A stretch of 64,000 nt of DNA from Maribacter sp. MJ134 (GCF_003970695.1 NZ_CP034570.1:186001-250000), one strand, 5' to 3'. Positions 18,332 through 28,264 are shown, counted from the first letter of the stretch. Notes: generated by a model from the sequence alone, not told the origin. Program-made: numbers and translations.

Positions 18332-19066
18332 CTAGCTACGTTTTTTAGCAACATAGATAGATGCGACCCCAAATGTTTGAGGCTTGTTCACTACATCTAT
18401 AAACCCAATTTTGAGTAAAATATTGTTGAAGTTTTCTCCATGCGGAAAAACAGCGGCAGATTCGCTTAAGTAGCCATAGGCGGAATTATCTTTGGAAAAT
18501 ATTTTACCTATCAGCGGCAAAACATATCTTGTATAAAGATGGTAACCCTGTCTAAAAGGTGTTTTGGTAGGCACAGAGGTTTCTAGCACTACGAGGCTAC
18601 CTCCTGGTTTTAATACGCGAAGAATCTCGCTGAGACCAGTTTCCAAGGTTTCAAAATTACGAACACCAAAAGAGACCGTAACAGCGTCAAAAGAATGGTC
18701 GGAATACGCTAGATTTTCACTATCACCTACGACCATTTCAATTTTTGGGTCCAGTTTCTTTTCCTTTATTTTTTCCTTTCCAACTTCTAGCATGCCAGGA
18801 GAAATATCCAAACCTATGATTTTTTCAGCACCTGTTTTTACCAAGGCAATGGCAAGATCGCCCGTGCCCGTAGCAATATCCAAAATAGTTTTAGGTTTTT
18901 CTTTTTTAAGAATAGCAACAACTCTTTTCCTCCATTTAATATCAATTCCAAAAGATATCACCCTGTTCAGTCCGTCATAATCTTTAGAAATCGTGTCGAA
19001 CATTTTGGTGACCTGTTCTTTCTTACCAAGTTTGGAGTCCTTATAGGGAGTTACTTTATTAGGCAT
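18332..19066 (-). CDS. ubiE: Demethylmenaquinone methyltransferase (UbiE/MenG)
   Basis: The product (244 residues from the chosen start) performs the last step of menaquinone synthesis, C-methylation of demethylmenaquinone with S-adenosylmethionine. Key segments are MFDTISKDYDGLNRVISFGID, WRKRVV, the SAM loop ILDIATGTGDLAIAL, GLDISPGMLEVG, DAVTVSFGVRNFE and LRVLKPGGSLVVLE, all characteristic of UbiE/MenG. The frame extends upstream to 19108, but the extra 14 residues (QAKAKSYLCRKNT) are atypical; MPNKVTPYKDSKLGKKEQV at 19066 is the expected N-terminus. The gene is followed by porT on the same strand (49 bases). Menaquinone would be the acceptor for the Nqr complex found further on. Confidence 0.95.
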   Translation of the reverse strand: MPNKVTPYKDSKLGKKEQVTKMFDTISKDYDGLNRVISFGIDIKWRKRVVAILKKEKPKTILDIATGTGDLAIALVKTGAEKIIGLDISPGMLEVGKEKIKEKKLDPKIEMVVGDSENLAYSDHSFDAVTVSFGVRNFETLETGLSEILRVLKPGGSLVVLETSVPTKTPFRQGYHLYTRYVLPLIGKIFSKDNSAYGYLSESAAVFPHGENFNNILLKIGFIDVVNKPQTFGVASIYVAKKRS

Positions 19067-19180
19067 TGTATTTTTTCTGCAAAGATACGATTTAGCCTTT
19101 GCTTGCAAGCGCTTTAATTGGGATTGATGATCGTCAAGGTTAAAAGCTTTAAAATTAGTAGTGACCTTTATTTAATTGTG

Positions 19181-19188
19181 TAATTTTG
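19181..19188 (+). promoter_or_regulatory. Candidate -7 promoter element for trkAH
   Basis: The octamer TAATTTTG fits the Bacteroidetes -7 consensus TAnnTTTG, in the 217-base gap between ubiE and trkA and pointing towards trkA about 95 bases upstream of its start codon. No clear TTTG -33 element is seen at the proper distance, so support is partial. Confidence 0.4.
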
Positions 19189-19283
19189 CGTCGAAATATG
19201 CGTTGACTATACTACTGCTAATTTTTAATATGCTATTATAAACGAGTTGTTTATAGCCTATAAAAGCGCAATTAAGTACGTAA

Positions 19284-20633
19284 ATGAAGATTATAATTGC
19301 AGGTGCGGGTGAAGTAGGGTTTCATCTTGCCAAATTACTTTCCTACGAATCTCAAGATATTACCTTAATAGACACACGTAAAGAAAGTCTGGCCTATGCG
19401 GACAATCATTTGGATATTCGTGTGTTAAAGGGAGATGCTACTTCTATAGCTGTTCTGCAGGATGCGCGAGTACAGGATTCCGACCTTGTAATTGGCGTTA
19501 CCTCCTCTGAAACTACGAATATAACCTTGTGTATGTTAGCCAAACAGTTGGGTTGCAAACGTACCATCGCTCGAATATCCAATACAGAGTTTATAGACAA
19601 TAAGGAAATATTGCAGTTCTCAGAGTTAGGTATTGATGAGCTCATTTCACCCGAAGAACTTGCGGCGACAGAGATTCAGTTACTACTTAATAAATCTGCC
19701 TTTAATGATACCTATGAGTTTGAAGACGGTAAGTTGATTATGGTGGGGGTTTCCCTGCCTAAGTCCGCTCCCTTTGTGGGTAAAATGGTAAAGGAGGCGG
19801 CTAACATATTCCCCGAGCTTCATTTCATGCCCATTGCGCTAAAGAGAATGGGTACCCAATTCACTGTCATTCCAAGGGGTGATACCGTTTTCAAGGAGGG
19901 AGATCAAGTGTATTTTATTACGGTAAAAGAAGGTGTTGATGAACTGTACAAGCTTACCGGAAAAAAGAAAGAAGATATAAAGAATGTCATGATTCTTGGA
20001 GGTAGTAAGGTAGGTTTTAAGACGGCTAGGGACCTTTGCGCCAACAAATTCAATGTAAAGCTAATAGAGAAAAGTAAGGAAAAAGCTTTTGATTTGGCAG
20101 ATGACCTCCCCAATGCCTTAGTGATTAATGGTGATGGTAGAAATGTGGAGCTTCTTGAGGAAGAGAGTCTAGAGTCCATGGATGCTTTTATTGCGGTTAC
20201 CGGAAATTCAGAAACGAATATCATGTCTTGTTTGGTAGCAAAATCAAAATTCATAAAAAAGACCATTGCCTTGGTGGAGAACATGGATTATTTTCAGCTA
20301 TCGCATTCTATTGGTATCGATACCTTAATAAACAAAAAGCTTTTGGCCGCGAATAATATATTCCGGCATATACGGCGTGGAGAAGTGGTAGCGCTCATGC
20401 GGTTGAACAATCTAAATGCGGAGATTTTAGAATTTGTCGTAAAAAAAGATTCTCGTGTTACGGGAACGACCATAAGGGAATTGAATTTTCCTAAAGCGGC
20501 TACCATTGGCGGTGTTGTTAGGAACGGTGAAGGTATCATTGCCTTAGGAGGATTTAAAATAGAGGCCGGAGATAGGGTAGTGGTCTGTTGTCTTCCAGAA
20601 GAAATTTCACAAATAGAACGAATGTTCCTGTAA
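19284..20633 (+). CDS. trkA: Trk potassium uptake system, regulatory NAD-binding subunit TrkA
   Basis: A 449-residue cytoplasmic protein made of two tandem RCK modules. The first Rossmann fold starts MKIIIAGAGEVGFHLAKLLS with the GxGxxG loop, and is followed by ESQDITLIDTRKE and GDATS; the second begins NVMILGGSKVGFKTARDL and carries NGDGRN. Each is followed by a TrkA-C domain (FEDGKLIMVGVSLPKSAPFVGK; NAEILEFVVKKDSRVTGTTIREL). Full length for TrkA (E. coli ~458). It binds NAD(H)/nucleotides and gates the TrkH channel encoded one base further on, an obvious two-gene operon. Confidence 0.96.
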   Translation: MKIIIAGAGEVGFHLAKLLSYESQDITLIDTRKESLAYADNHLDIRVLKGDATSIAVLQDARVQDSDLVIGVTSSETTNITLCMLAKQLGCKRTIARISNTEFIDNKEILQFSELGIDELISPEELAATEIQLLLNKSAFNDTYEFEDGKLIMVGVSLPKSAPFVGKMVKEAANIFPELHFMPIALKRMGTQFTVIPRGDTVFKEGDQVYFITVKEGVDELYKLTGKKKEDIKNVMILGGSKVGFKTARDLCANKFNVKLIEKSKEKAFDLADDLPNALVINGDGRNVELLEEESLESMDAFIAVTGNSETNIMSCLVAKSKFIKKTIALVENMDYFQLSHSIGIDTLINKKLLAANNIFRHIRRGEVVALMRLNNLNAEILEFVVKKDSRVTGTTIRELNFPKAATIGGVVRNGEGIIALGGFKIEAGDRVVVCCLPEEISQIERMFL

Positions 20634-20634
20634 A

Positions 20635-22128
20635 ATGCGCCTGAATTCTAGAATAATTTTTCACTTAATGGGTCTTTTATTGCTTTGCAATGGGGGCTTT
20701 ATGCTGTTGGCTGCAGTGGTCAGCGGTATCTACAAGGACGGTGCAACCTTAAGTATTACCCTAGCTTCGATTTCAACGATGTTCGCTGGTGTTTTTGCGA
20801 TGTATTATACACGTGGACATCGTAAGGAAGTAAAGCAGAAAGAGGGGTATATTATCGTCACGTTCGGTTGGATCGTGATGTCCATTTCAGGGATGTTACC
20901 CTATATTTTTTCGGGTGCCATCCCCGATATCACTAATGCTTTCTTTGAGACCATATCCGGATATACCACAACCGGTGCTTCTATTATGGATGACATTGAA
21001 TCCATGCCTGAAGGAATTTTGTTTTGGCGAAGCCTTACCCATTGGATCGGTGGTATGGGTATAATCGTATTGGCAATTGCAATACTACCGCTTTTAGGAA
21101 TTGGTGGTATGCAGCTATTTGCAGCTGAAGCTCCTGGACCAAGTGCGGATAAGTTACATCCAAGAATTACCGACACGGCAAAAAGACTTTGGCTCATTTA
21201 CGTAGGGTATACCGTAGCCGAGACCATACTCTTAAAATTAGCGGGGATGTCCTTTTTTGATGCTATAAACCATGCCTTGGCGACCCTCTCTACAGGTGGA
21301 TTTTCTACTAAAAATGCTAGTTTGGCACATTGGAACGACCAGCCCATGATACAGTATATTATAATTCTTTTCATGTTCTTGGCAGGGACCAATTTTGTAA
21401 TGAGCTATTTTGCGTTCAAAGGAAAAGTTCAAAAAGTATTGAAAGACGAGGAACTTAAGTTTTATTTTCTGTTTATTCTCACCGCAACGATTACGGCTGG
21501 CTTGGTCATTTATTTTAGAGCGAATATTACGGAACTTACTCCAGGATACCCTATGGTTTTAGGTAAAGCGGAAAGTTCGTTTAGGCATGCACTCTTTCAG
21601 GTGGTCGCCGTGGTTACGACTACGGGTTTTGTCAGTGCCGATTTTACCGCATGGACCCCTTTTTTAACCATATTCTTTTTTGGGTTGTTTTTTTTGGGCG
21701 GTTCTGCCGGTTCTACAGCAGGTGGTATCAAAGTAATGCGCCATTTATTGATTATAAAGAATGGTCTTCTAGAGTTCAAAAGAACCTTGCACTCCAATGC
21801 CATTATACCGGTACGGTACAATAATAAAACGGTCAAGGAACATATCGTTTATAATATAATAGGTTTTTTTGTACTCTACATGCTTCTCTTTATTATTGGG
21901 GCTTTGGTCTTAGGCTTCTTAGGTCTGGACTTTGAATCGGCCATTGGTGGGGCAGCGTCTTCCTTAGGTAATGTAGGCCCTGCCTTGGGAAGCTTAAATC
22001 CTGTTAGTAATTTTAACGGATTGCCAGATTTGGCGAAATGGTGGTGCGGATTTTTGATGCTGGCCGGTAGGCTAGAATTATTTACCGTATTGATACTTCT
22101 TACGCCTTATTTCTGGAAACGGACATAA
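20635..22128 (+). CDS. trkH: Trk potassium uptake system, membrane subunit TrkH
   Basis: The 497-residue integral membrane protein is the K+-translocating subunit of Trk. Four pore-loop repeats with selectivity-filter Gly are visible: ETISGYTTTGASIMDDIE, ALATLSTGGFSTKNAS, VAVVTTTGFVSADFTAW and AASSLGNVGPALGSLNP, each within a transmembrane-P-loop-transmembrane unit. Motif LTHWIGGMGIIVLAIAILP is also typical. The ATG lies one base after the trkA stop, so translation is probably coupled. Together the two proteins form a complete Trk/Ktr-type K+ importer of the inner membrane. Confidence 0.96.
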   Translation: MRLNSRIIFHLMGLLLLCNGGFMLLAAVVSGIYKDGATLSITLASISTMFAGVFAMYYTRGHRKEVKQKEGYIIVTFGWIVMSISGMLPYIFSGAIPDITNAFFETISGYTTTGASIMDDIESMPEGILFWRSLTHWIGGMGIIVLAIAILPLLGIGGMQLFAAEAPGPSADKLHPRITDTAKRLWLIYVGYTVAETILLKLAGMSFFDAINHALATLSTGGFSTKNASLAHWNDQPMIQYIIILFMFLAGTNFVMSYFAFKGKVQKVLKDEELKFYFLFILTATITAGLVIYFRANITELTPGYPMVLGKAESSFRHALFQVVAVVTTTGFVSADFTAWTPFLTIFFFGLFFLGGSAGSTAGGIKVMRHLLIIKNGLLEFKRTLHSNAIIPVRYNNKTVKEHIVYNIIGFFVLYMLLFIIGALVLGFLGLDFESAIGGAASSLGNVGPALGSLNPVSNFNGLPDLAKWWCGFLMLAGRLELFTVLILLTPYFWKRT

Positions 22129-22162
22129 AGCATTGCAAAGTAGCATGCAATTAAGAAAGACC

Positions 22163-24625
22163 TTAAAACATTAAACCTATATTTATACCCTTTTCAACGG
22201 TATTATTAAAATAACTTTGAGCATAACCTACTCGAAGGAACCTGAATTTTCTTATACCTAAATTACCTAAAGCAACGCCAAATTCCGAGTACGGTCTATT
22301 GTTTGTTGTGGCTAAAAAATTTCCAGATACAATCAAGTGGGCATTTAATTTTTTTAGAAGCGGTATTCTATTTAATATAAAACCCTTAAAGTTATATTCT
22401 GCATGTCCTTCTAGGTATTCTTGGTTGGTGCTAAAGGAATAATAGGGCAGTAGCAAAAAAGATTCCAGATAGTCCTTTCGCGTAATATAGGATTCGTTAC
22501 CATTAAAATGCTGGTAATCTACAAAAGAAATATCTCCCTGATTTAAAAATGCGCCCGCTCTCAGGTTATAAGAAAATGTTCCTTTAGTGGCTACATTTAC
22601 AGATTGATTTAGCCGTATCTTAAGCTGGTCAAAGTGATTGGAAACCGAACTGGAGGCGAATCCTTTTTCATAACCTAGATATAATGTAGGATATTTTTCA
22701 TTGGGTACATTAAACTTTTCGTCAGGATAACTAATATATTGTTGTCCAAAGCGGAATCTAACATCTATTGCTAATCTCACAATAGTATGGTCGTTTATGG
22801 GTGCAGTCGTAAAATCTTCCGGTTCCAAGGGATTATTGGAAGTATATCTCCTGTCATTAAAATCTACATAGGTGAAGTCCGTAGTATTGAACAAGGGTTT
22901 TCTATCCTCGAAAGCTAAGTTGAAATTTGTCTGTATTCCGTTTGTGACTTCTTTGGAGTAGGATAGGTTTACAAAAGTTAAGTCATAGAATTTAGCAAAG
23001 TTACGCTCAAAAAATAGGGAAGTAATGGTATTTCCAATAGGTGTAATGGGTTCTTCATTGTTAAATTGCCTTACCTCATTACCCATTTTTAATCGGAGTA
23101 TGGGTCTAGAGAATGTATTGAACCTATAATACAAAGCAGCGGTAGGACGCACTCTTTTATCTGATAGGCCGTAATTTACCTTGGTGTTGAACTGAAAAGC
23201 ATTGCCTTTTTCTTTATTCAATTTGAGATAATTGAACGCTAGTGAACCATGCCATCCCTGAACCGTATTGAATAAAAGGTTTTCTACCGGAAAATTTATG
23301 GTGTAATACTTTTCCTTGAAAGTATTATCGTAAGTGTAGCCGAATAGTAGAGATGAAAGTCTGAATTTATTTTTCTTCGCATCTACAGAATCCAAGTATT
23401 TCTGAGTTTTTCTAATAATCTGTATACTATCTTTTAATTTGTAATCCGAAAATTCCTCAGTGGTTAGGGGTACAGGTCTTTTATCCTCCCAAAATATACT
23501 ATCCTTTTTATTCGCATTTGTTTCAAAAGATAAGATTTCGGATGTAAAATCCCCCTTAACAAAGTTGGGATTCAAATCATAGTCTTTATAAGCTGATGTA
23601 AATCTGCCAGCACCTTCAAAACCTAGTATACTATATTCAAAATCGAAACGCTGTAATACTTTTAGCCACATGTTGTCTCGCTTGGAATAATTAAAACTCT
23701 GTTTTATGTTGAAGGTGTCCACCGGAACAATCTGAGCCTGTTTTCCTGTAAGTTTTAAGTCCACTGCATATAATGCCCATTCGTCCTCTACGATATAAAT
23801 AGTTCCATTGAACGTTTTATCTTCCGCTAGTTTTGACGTCACCTCAATTTGATTTATTAATCGATTACCCTCATCATAGAAAGTTCCCTTTAATTGATAG
23901 GTGTAATAAGAGAAAGCATTATCCGCAAGGGGAGATACCAATTGACTGCCCAACGCTACTCTGTTTTCATAAAAAGAAAAATCAACATCTAAGGCAGCGT
24001 TGAAACTAAAGCCATTGTCGTCGCCACTTACTTTAGAGGCTAGGATTTTTTCCTTTAGCTTTCCATTGCTTCGTGCCACTTCCGATATTGTCTCGGACAG
24101 GTACAAGATTCCTGTACGTGTAGAGTCCAAACCACCGCCAAAATCTCCTAACTCTTGGCCTAAAATACGTTCAGGGGCATTTTTGATTTTGATAAGCCCC
24201 TTAGAATAAAAGTTAACCCTGTAATTGGTTATTTTATCTCGCAGTTCCTTTCTTTTGGAAATTACCTTTCTCATGATGATGTTGGCAGGATTCTCGTTCG
24301 CTACGATTTGAACCTCATCAAGGTTTAGACCTTCCTCGGTCATAGTTATGTTCAGTTCATAATTTCCTGATGAGATGTCCACAGGTTTTTTCTCGGTTTT
24401 ATAACCTAGATATTTAAAAACAATTACTTGTTCCCCTTTAGTAGGTGCCACGAGCTCATATTCCCCATTTGCGTTAGTGGTCGTTCCGTTTAAGGTTTCC
24501 TCGATATAGATATTTACAAACGGCAGTGGTTCGTTGTTTTTGTCGACCACCAGTCCAAATACTTGACCGCTCGCAAAATAACTACAGCATATTTGAAAGA
24601 TAACAATGAGATATTTATTGCACAT
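22163..24625 (-). CDS. DUF5686 outer-membrane protein with N-terminal carboxypeptidase-regulatory-like domain
   Basis: An 820-residue exported protein. After a signal peptide (YLIVIFQICCSYFASGQ) there is a CarboxypepD_reg-like beta-sandwich at residues ~20-110 (VFGLVVDKNNEPLPFVNIYIEETLNGTTTNANGEYEL ... VFKYLGYKTEKKPV), the module found at the start of SusC/TonB-dependent receptors. No TonB plug or receptor barrel of that family follows; instead the remainder resembles DUF5686, with ANENPANIIMRKVISKRKEL and a long beta-rich segment ending in barrel-like strands (FRFLRVGYAQSYFNNTVEKGINIGLMF). Function is unknown; outer-membrane location is inferred. It converges with trkH and is not in an evident operon. 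Confidence 0.87.
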   Translation of the reverse strand: MCNKYLIVIFQICCSYFASGQVFGLVVDKNNEPLPFVNIYIEETLNGTTTNANGEYELVAPTKGEQVIVFKYLGYKTEKKPVDISSGNYELNITMTEEGLNLDEVQIVANENPANIIMRKVISKRKELRDKITNYRVNFYSKGLIKIKNAPERILGQELGDFGGGLDSTRTGILYLSETISEVARSNGKLKEKILASKVSGDDNGFSFNAALDVDFSFYENRVALGSQLVSPLADNAFSYYTYQLKGTFYDEGNRLINQIEVTSKLAEDKTFNGTIYIVEDEWALYAVDLKLTGKQAQIVPVDTFNIKQSFNYSKRDNMWLKVLQRFDFEYSILGFEGAGRFTSAYKDYDLNPNFVKGDFTSEILSFETNANKKDSIFWEDKRPVPLTTEEFSDYKLKDSIQIIRKTQKYLDSVDAKKNKFRLSSLLFGYTYDNTFKEKYYTINFPVENLLFNTVQGWHGSLAFNYLKLNKEKGNAFQFNTKVNYGLSDKRVRPTAALYYRFNTFSRPILRLKMGNEVRQFNNEEPITPIGNTITSLFFERNFAKFYDLTFVNLSYSKEVTNGIQTNFNLAFEDRKPLFNTTDFTYVDFNDRRYTSNNPLEPEDFTTAPINDHTIVRLAIDVRFRFGQQYISYPDEKFNVPNEKYPTLYLGYEKGFASSSVSNHFDQLKIRLNQSVNVATKGTFSYNLRAGAFLNQGDISFVDYQHFNGNESYITRKDYLESFLLLPYYSFSTNQEYLEGHAEYNFKGFILNRIPLLKKLNAHLIVSGNFLATTNNRPYSEFGVALGNLGIRKFRFLRVGYAQSYFNNTVEKGINIGLMF

Positions 24626-24927
24626 AAATCATAATTTATAATGTGAGTTAAACCTATATTAATTATCCTGTACTAGCTAGGCTAGCTTCATTTGATGAAT
24701 AAATTTAAAAAAGATGTATTCCCTTCTCTAATTATCCGTACTCAATTGTAAAAATAGCATGGTTAATTGTTGGATAGGCGTATTAAATTGTAATGCTAAT
24801 AATCATTGTAGTGTTGAGAACGATGTTGTTAAGGTTACAAACGCTATGGAATAATAAAAACAACCCTCCTTTTGGCGGTCGAGGGTTATTTAAATTCTAA
24901 AACATATGCTTTTTTATGATTGAGATA
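24626..24927. other. Intergenic stretch with no gene found
   Basis: An AT-rich gap of about 300 bases. I see no open frame with protein-like composition on either strand. It contains the sulfatase terminator near its right end and, at about 24670-24690, a short repetitive TAGCTAGGCTAGCT stretch of no clear meaning. The promoter of the DUF5686 gene must lie in the left part but no good TAnnTTTG was found. Confidence 0.5.
24862..24887 (-). terminator. Rho-independent terminator after sulfatase
   Basis: Stem AACCCTC / GAGGGTT with a twelve-base interior loop, followed on the minus strand by TTTTTATT. It lies ~40 bases beyond the sulfatase stop codon. Confidence 0.75.
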
Positions 24928-26898
24928 TTACCGATACCCTTTAGTATAAACCGTTCTGTTGGTCGAGGTTAAACCATCCATTAATCCTTCCCTAGTCGTC
25001 TCCACAACCAATGTGGGTTCCCACGGAGTTTTGGTAGGGGGTTCTAGCCAGAGCGTCTGGGTCACCTTACTTGCTAGCCATTTTCCTGTTTTCGTGTCTT
25101 TAAAAGGATAGATTGAGGTAATCACCAGCCTATGGTCTTCCCAATGGGTAGTTGAGGTGATAGCTTTACGTTGCCGACCGGTCAATACATTGTTTTCGGA
25201 TTTTGAACCGTCTAAAGCAAATTGATAGGTAACAAGTTGTTGAAAGTCCCGGGGAATAAAAACCACCCGCTCTACAGCTAACTCCTCAGGAACATGCTTG
25301 ATTGAAATTTTATCTCCCCAACCGCTACCCAAAGTAGGTATGGCCGGCTCGTCCGTCCGATTTATGACCGATACCCTATGCAGCACGGTGGTAGACCATG
25401 TACCCGAAAAATCAGGGTTCTTCATAGCATTACTTCTAGGGTTCAGTTTGATTCTATCACTTCTCGTGTAGGTTTGTACTGGACTTCCCGAACCTTTTGA
25501 GGGTGGTAAATAGGGTTCTTTTCTATTTGCACTCGCTGTTACCCTGGGGTATTCAATGAATGTTTTTTCATAGTTCTGAACAATACTGTCCATAATTCCT
25601 ACGACACCAGGATAATAATCTTTAACGTCTATTTCCTCCCTTGGGTCCACGCGCAAATCAAATAGGCGTACCAAGTTATCGGGTTCAGGGTCGGGCATTT
25701 CTGTTTTGTATACGTACCACAACTTCCAATTACGCCATTTCACTGCCATGATCTGACCAAAACGTTGGGTGAAAATGGCACTTTCGCGATTGGCGTGTTC
25801 TTGCTTGCCCTCTAAAAACGGTAGTTGGTTTACGCCATCGATATATCGGTCTTTTGGTACCGCCTTGTCCGAGCCCGTGGCATTGATAATGGTGGTGAAT
25901 AAATCCACCTCATGTATCATCTCATTAGAAACTTGACCGGGTTTGATCCTATTTGGCCATCTAATGACCGCCGGGGTTCGCACACCACCTTCCATGGCGG
26001 AGTTATAGTAGCCTCTATACGGTCCGGGAGAACCTCTCCATGGTCTTCTCATCTCAGCGCCGTTGTCCGTACACCAAATAACTAAGGTGTTCTCCTCGAT
26101 TCCCAGTTCTTTCAATTGGTCTAAAATTAAACCTACGTTAAAATCAACATCGGCCATAGAATCGCCCATATCACCTGCTCCGGTAGTTCCGGCCATATCG
26201 GGGTGGGGTAATGCGGGAAAATGGAGCTGGGTCATGGCGTAATACAGAAAGAAGGGTTTATTTTTATCGGCGTTCTCTTTTATAAATGCAACGCCTTTTT
26301 CGGCCGCTTCTCGGTCAATGGTTCGTCTGGTATCAGGATTAAATGGTTTTACCTTTTTAGAATCACTGCCTGCGGTACCTTCCCATATATAGGGTTCTGG
26401 CTGTAAACTTGGGTCAAATCCTTCCATTGCAGGATATTGGGCTACTGTGGTTGTTCCCGGTATGCCGTACCATTGGTCAAAACCTTGGTCAGTAGGCTCT
26501 CGGTTACCGAGCCAGTCTTTAGCCCCTAAATCCCACTTTCCGTAGAGCGCCGTGGCATAACCTTCCAATTTTAAACGTTCCGGAAGCATTTCTTCCCACA
26601 GTGTCGTCCCGGAATAGTAATCCTCCCCGGCGCGAACAGCATATCGTCCGGTCATAATGGCGATACGAGATGGAGTACATGAATACTCCACATTAAAGTT
26701 CGTTAGGCGAATGCCCTCATTTCCTATTCGGTCAATATTAGGCGTAGGAACACCCCTGGCACCACCATATGAGGCAACCTCGCCTACACCTAGGTTATCT
26801 GGGAATATGAGTACCACGTTGGGTTTTGTTTGAGCGAAAAGAATACTACCAACAAAATAAAATTGAAGTAATATTAAACGGGCGACCAGTTTTCTCAT
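24928..26898 (-). CDS. Secreted Cys-type sulfatase with extra C-terminal domain
   Basis: A 656-residue protein with a signal peptide (RKLVARLILLQFYFVGSILFAQ). Residues ~25-470 form an S1-family (arylsulfatase-type) domain: metal-binding NVVLIFPDNLGVGE, and the formylglycine signature C74-T-P-S-R78 followed by ALMTGRY-like IAIMTGRYA; later WCTDNGAEMRRPW supplies further metal and sulfate ligands. The Cys must be converted to formylglycine by a maturase not encoded in this window. Residues from ~490 hold a second beta-rich domain starting NPDFSGTWSTTV, similar to SGTW lipocalin-like domains and unusual at this position. Sulfatases of marine flavobacteria act on sulfated algal or animal glycans; the substrate here is unknown. 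The gene stands alone between terminators and is not in a polysaccharide utilisation cluster in this window. Confidence 0.9.
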   Translation of the reverse strand: MRKLVARLILLQFYFVGSILFAQTKPNVVLIFPDNLGVGEVASYGGARGVPTPNIDRIGNEGIRLTNFNVEYSCTPSRIAIMTGRYAVRAGEDYYSGTTLWEEMLPERLKLEGYATALYGKWDLGAKDWLGNREPTDQGFDQWYGIPGTTTVAQYPAMEGFDPSLQPEPYIWEGTAGSDSKKVKPFNPDTRRTIDREAAEKGVAFIKENADKNKPFFLYYAMTQLHFPALPHPDMAGTTGAGDMGDSMADVDFNVGLILDQLKELGIEENTLVIWCTDNGAEMRRPWRGSPGPYRGYYNSAMEGGVRTPAVIRWPNRIKPGQVSNEMIHEVDLFTTIINATGSDKAVPKDRYIDGVNQLPFLEGKQEHANRESAIFTQRFGQIMAVKWRNWKLWYVYKTEMPDPEPDNLVRLFDLRVDPREEIDVKDYYPGVVGIMDSIVQNYEKTFIEYPRVTASANRKEPYLPPSKGSGSPVQTYTRSDRIKLNPRSNAMKNPDFSGTWSTTVLHRVSVINRTDEPAIPTLGSGWGDKISIKHVPEELAVERVVFIPRDFQQLVTYQFALDGSKSENNVLTGRQRKAITSTTHWEDHRLVITSIYPFKDTKTGKWLASKVTQTLWLEPPTKTPWEPTLVVETTREGLMDGLTSTNRTVYTKGYR

Positions 26899-27005
26899 TG
26901 GGAAGTTTTTTCTAGTTGGAATATACTATATGATTCCCTCTAATTGTAATTTTTCTTCTAAAAAATGACGTCATCTTTGTGGTATGGGGCACCTCCAAAG
27001 AAAAC

Positions 27006-27031
27006 ACCCTCAAGGTTTAGGCCTTGAGGGT
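27006..27031 (-). terminator. Rho-independent terminator after the aminotransferase gene
   Basis: A perfect ten-base stem ACCCTCAAGG / CCTTGAGGGT with a six-base loop and a T-rich tail on the minus strand (GTGTTTTC). It is 26 bases downstream of the aminotransferase stop and upstream of the sulfatase start. Confidence 0.88.
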
Positions 27032-27057
27032 ATTTTCAATTGCTAGATTCATAATTT

Positions 27058-28248
27058 CTAACCTAGAGCAGTTTTTATTCTAGATATGGCATCTTTTATA
27101 TGCGCTACGGAGGCAGCGTAAGATATACGGACGCAATTTCCGTTACCGAAGGCATCACCCGTAACGGTTGCTACATTGGCATGTTCCAAGAGATACATGG
27201 CAAAATCCGAAGCATTATGTATTGTAGTGCCGTTCAAAGTCTTTCCGAAATACGCCGTTACATCCGGATAAACATAAAAGGCTCCCTCAGGTTCATTACA
27301 TTTAAATCCGTCAATACTATTTAAAAGACCAAGAATAAGTTTTCTTCGTTCTTTGAACTCGTCCACCATATACGAAATACGGTCGGGCGACTCTTCCAAT
27401 GCGGTAATTACCGCTCTTTGTGCTATACAGTTAGCGCCACTAGTTACCTGACCTTGTAATTTGTTACATGCTCGGGCTATGTAGGCTGGGGCACCGATGT
27501 ACCCAATACGCCATCCGGTCATGGCGAATGCCTTTGCGACTCCATTGACCGTTACGGTGCGATCGTACATGTCCGGGAATGAAGCCATAGAAGCATGTTC
27601 CGTGACACCATAGTTGATATGCTCATAAATTTCATCGCTTACTACGATGATTTGAGGATGTTTTTGTAACACATCCGCCAATGCGCGTAATTCTTCTTTA
27701 CTATAAATAGATCCACTAGGGTTACAAGGAGAACTGTACCAAAGCATTTTTGTCTTTGGTGTGATGGCAGCCTCTAATTGTGCCGCGGTCATTTTAAAAT
27801 CATCTTCCAAAGAAGTAGGTACTTCTACGGGAACACCGTCTGCAAGTTTCACGATATCAGAATAGCTTACCCAGTAAGGGCAGGGTAAAATAACTTCGTC
27901 CCCTTTGTTCAACACTACTTGTGCAACGTTGTAAAGTGCTTGCTTGGCTCCTGTGGATACCACAATTTGAGGCGCTTCGTAGGTCAAGTTATTATCACGT
28001 TTAAACTTTGTGATGATAGCTTGCTTTAAGTCTACATATCCGTCAACTGGGGTATAGGAATTATAACCATCTTTAACGGCTTGTATTGCGGCTTCTTGTA
28101 TATAACCCGGAACTTTAAAATCGGGCTCCCCCAAGCTTAATCCTATGATGTCTTTTCCTTGAGTTCTAAGTTCACGGGCCTTTGCGGCCATTTCTAGGGT
28201 TGCGGAAGGAGTTACACTGTTGATTCTGTCCGATAGTTGCTTGCTCAT
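27058..28248 (-). CDS. aspC: Pyridoxal-phosphate aminotransferase, class I (aspartate aminotransferase type)
   Basis: A 396-residue fold-type I PLP enzyme of the AspAT I-gamma group: IIGLSLGEPDFKVP, STGAKQALYN, the PLP-contacting PYWVSYSDIVKLA, SSPCNPSGSIYSKEEL (Asn-Pro motif), VSDEIYEHINY, and the Schiff-base lysine K239 in VAKAFAMTGWRIGYIG; the C-terminal Arg that binds the substrate carboxylate lies in NCVRISYAAS. The likely reaction is aspartate + 2-oxoglutarate to oxaloacetate + glutamate, though prephenate or other activities exist in this group. It starts 16 bases after the desaturase gene on the same strand, which may only reflect compact packing. Cytoplasmic. Confidence 0.93.
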   Translation of the reverse strand: MSKQLSDRINSVTPSATLEMAAKARELRTQGKDIIGLSLGEPDFKVPGYIQEAAIQAVKDGYNSYTPVDGYVDLKQAIITKFKRDNNLTYEAPQIVVSTGAKQALYNVAQVVLNKGDEVILPCPYWVSYSDIVKLADGVPVEVPTSLEDDFKMTAAQLEAAITPKTKMLWYSSPCNPSGSIYSKEELRALADVLQKHPQIIVVSDEIYEHINYGVTEHASMASFPDMYDRTVTVNGVAKAFAMTGWRIGYIGAPAYIARACNKLQGQVTSGANCIAQRAVITALEESPDRISYMVDEFKERRKLILGLLNSIDGFKCNEPEGAFYVYPDVTAYFGKTLNGTTIHNASDFAMYLLEHANVATVTGDAFGNGNCVRISYAASVAHIKDAISRIKTALG

Positions 28249-28264
28249 GTCGCTTATAAAATTA

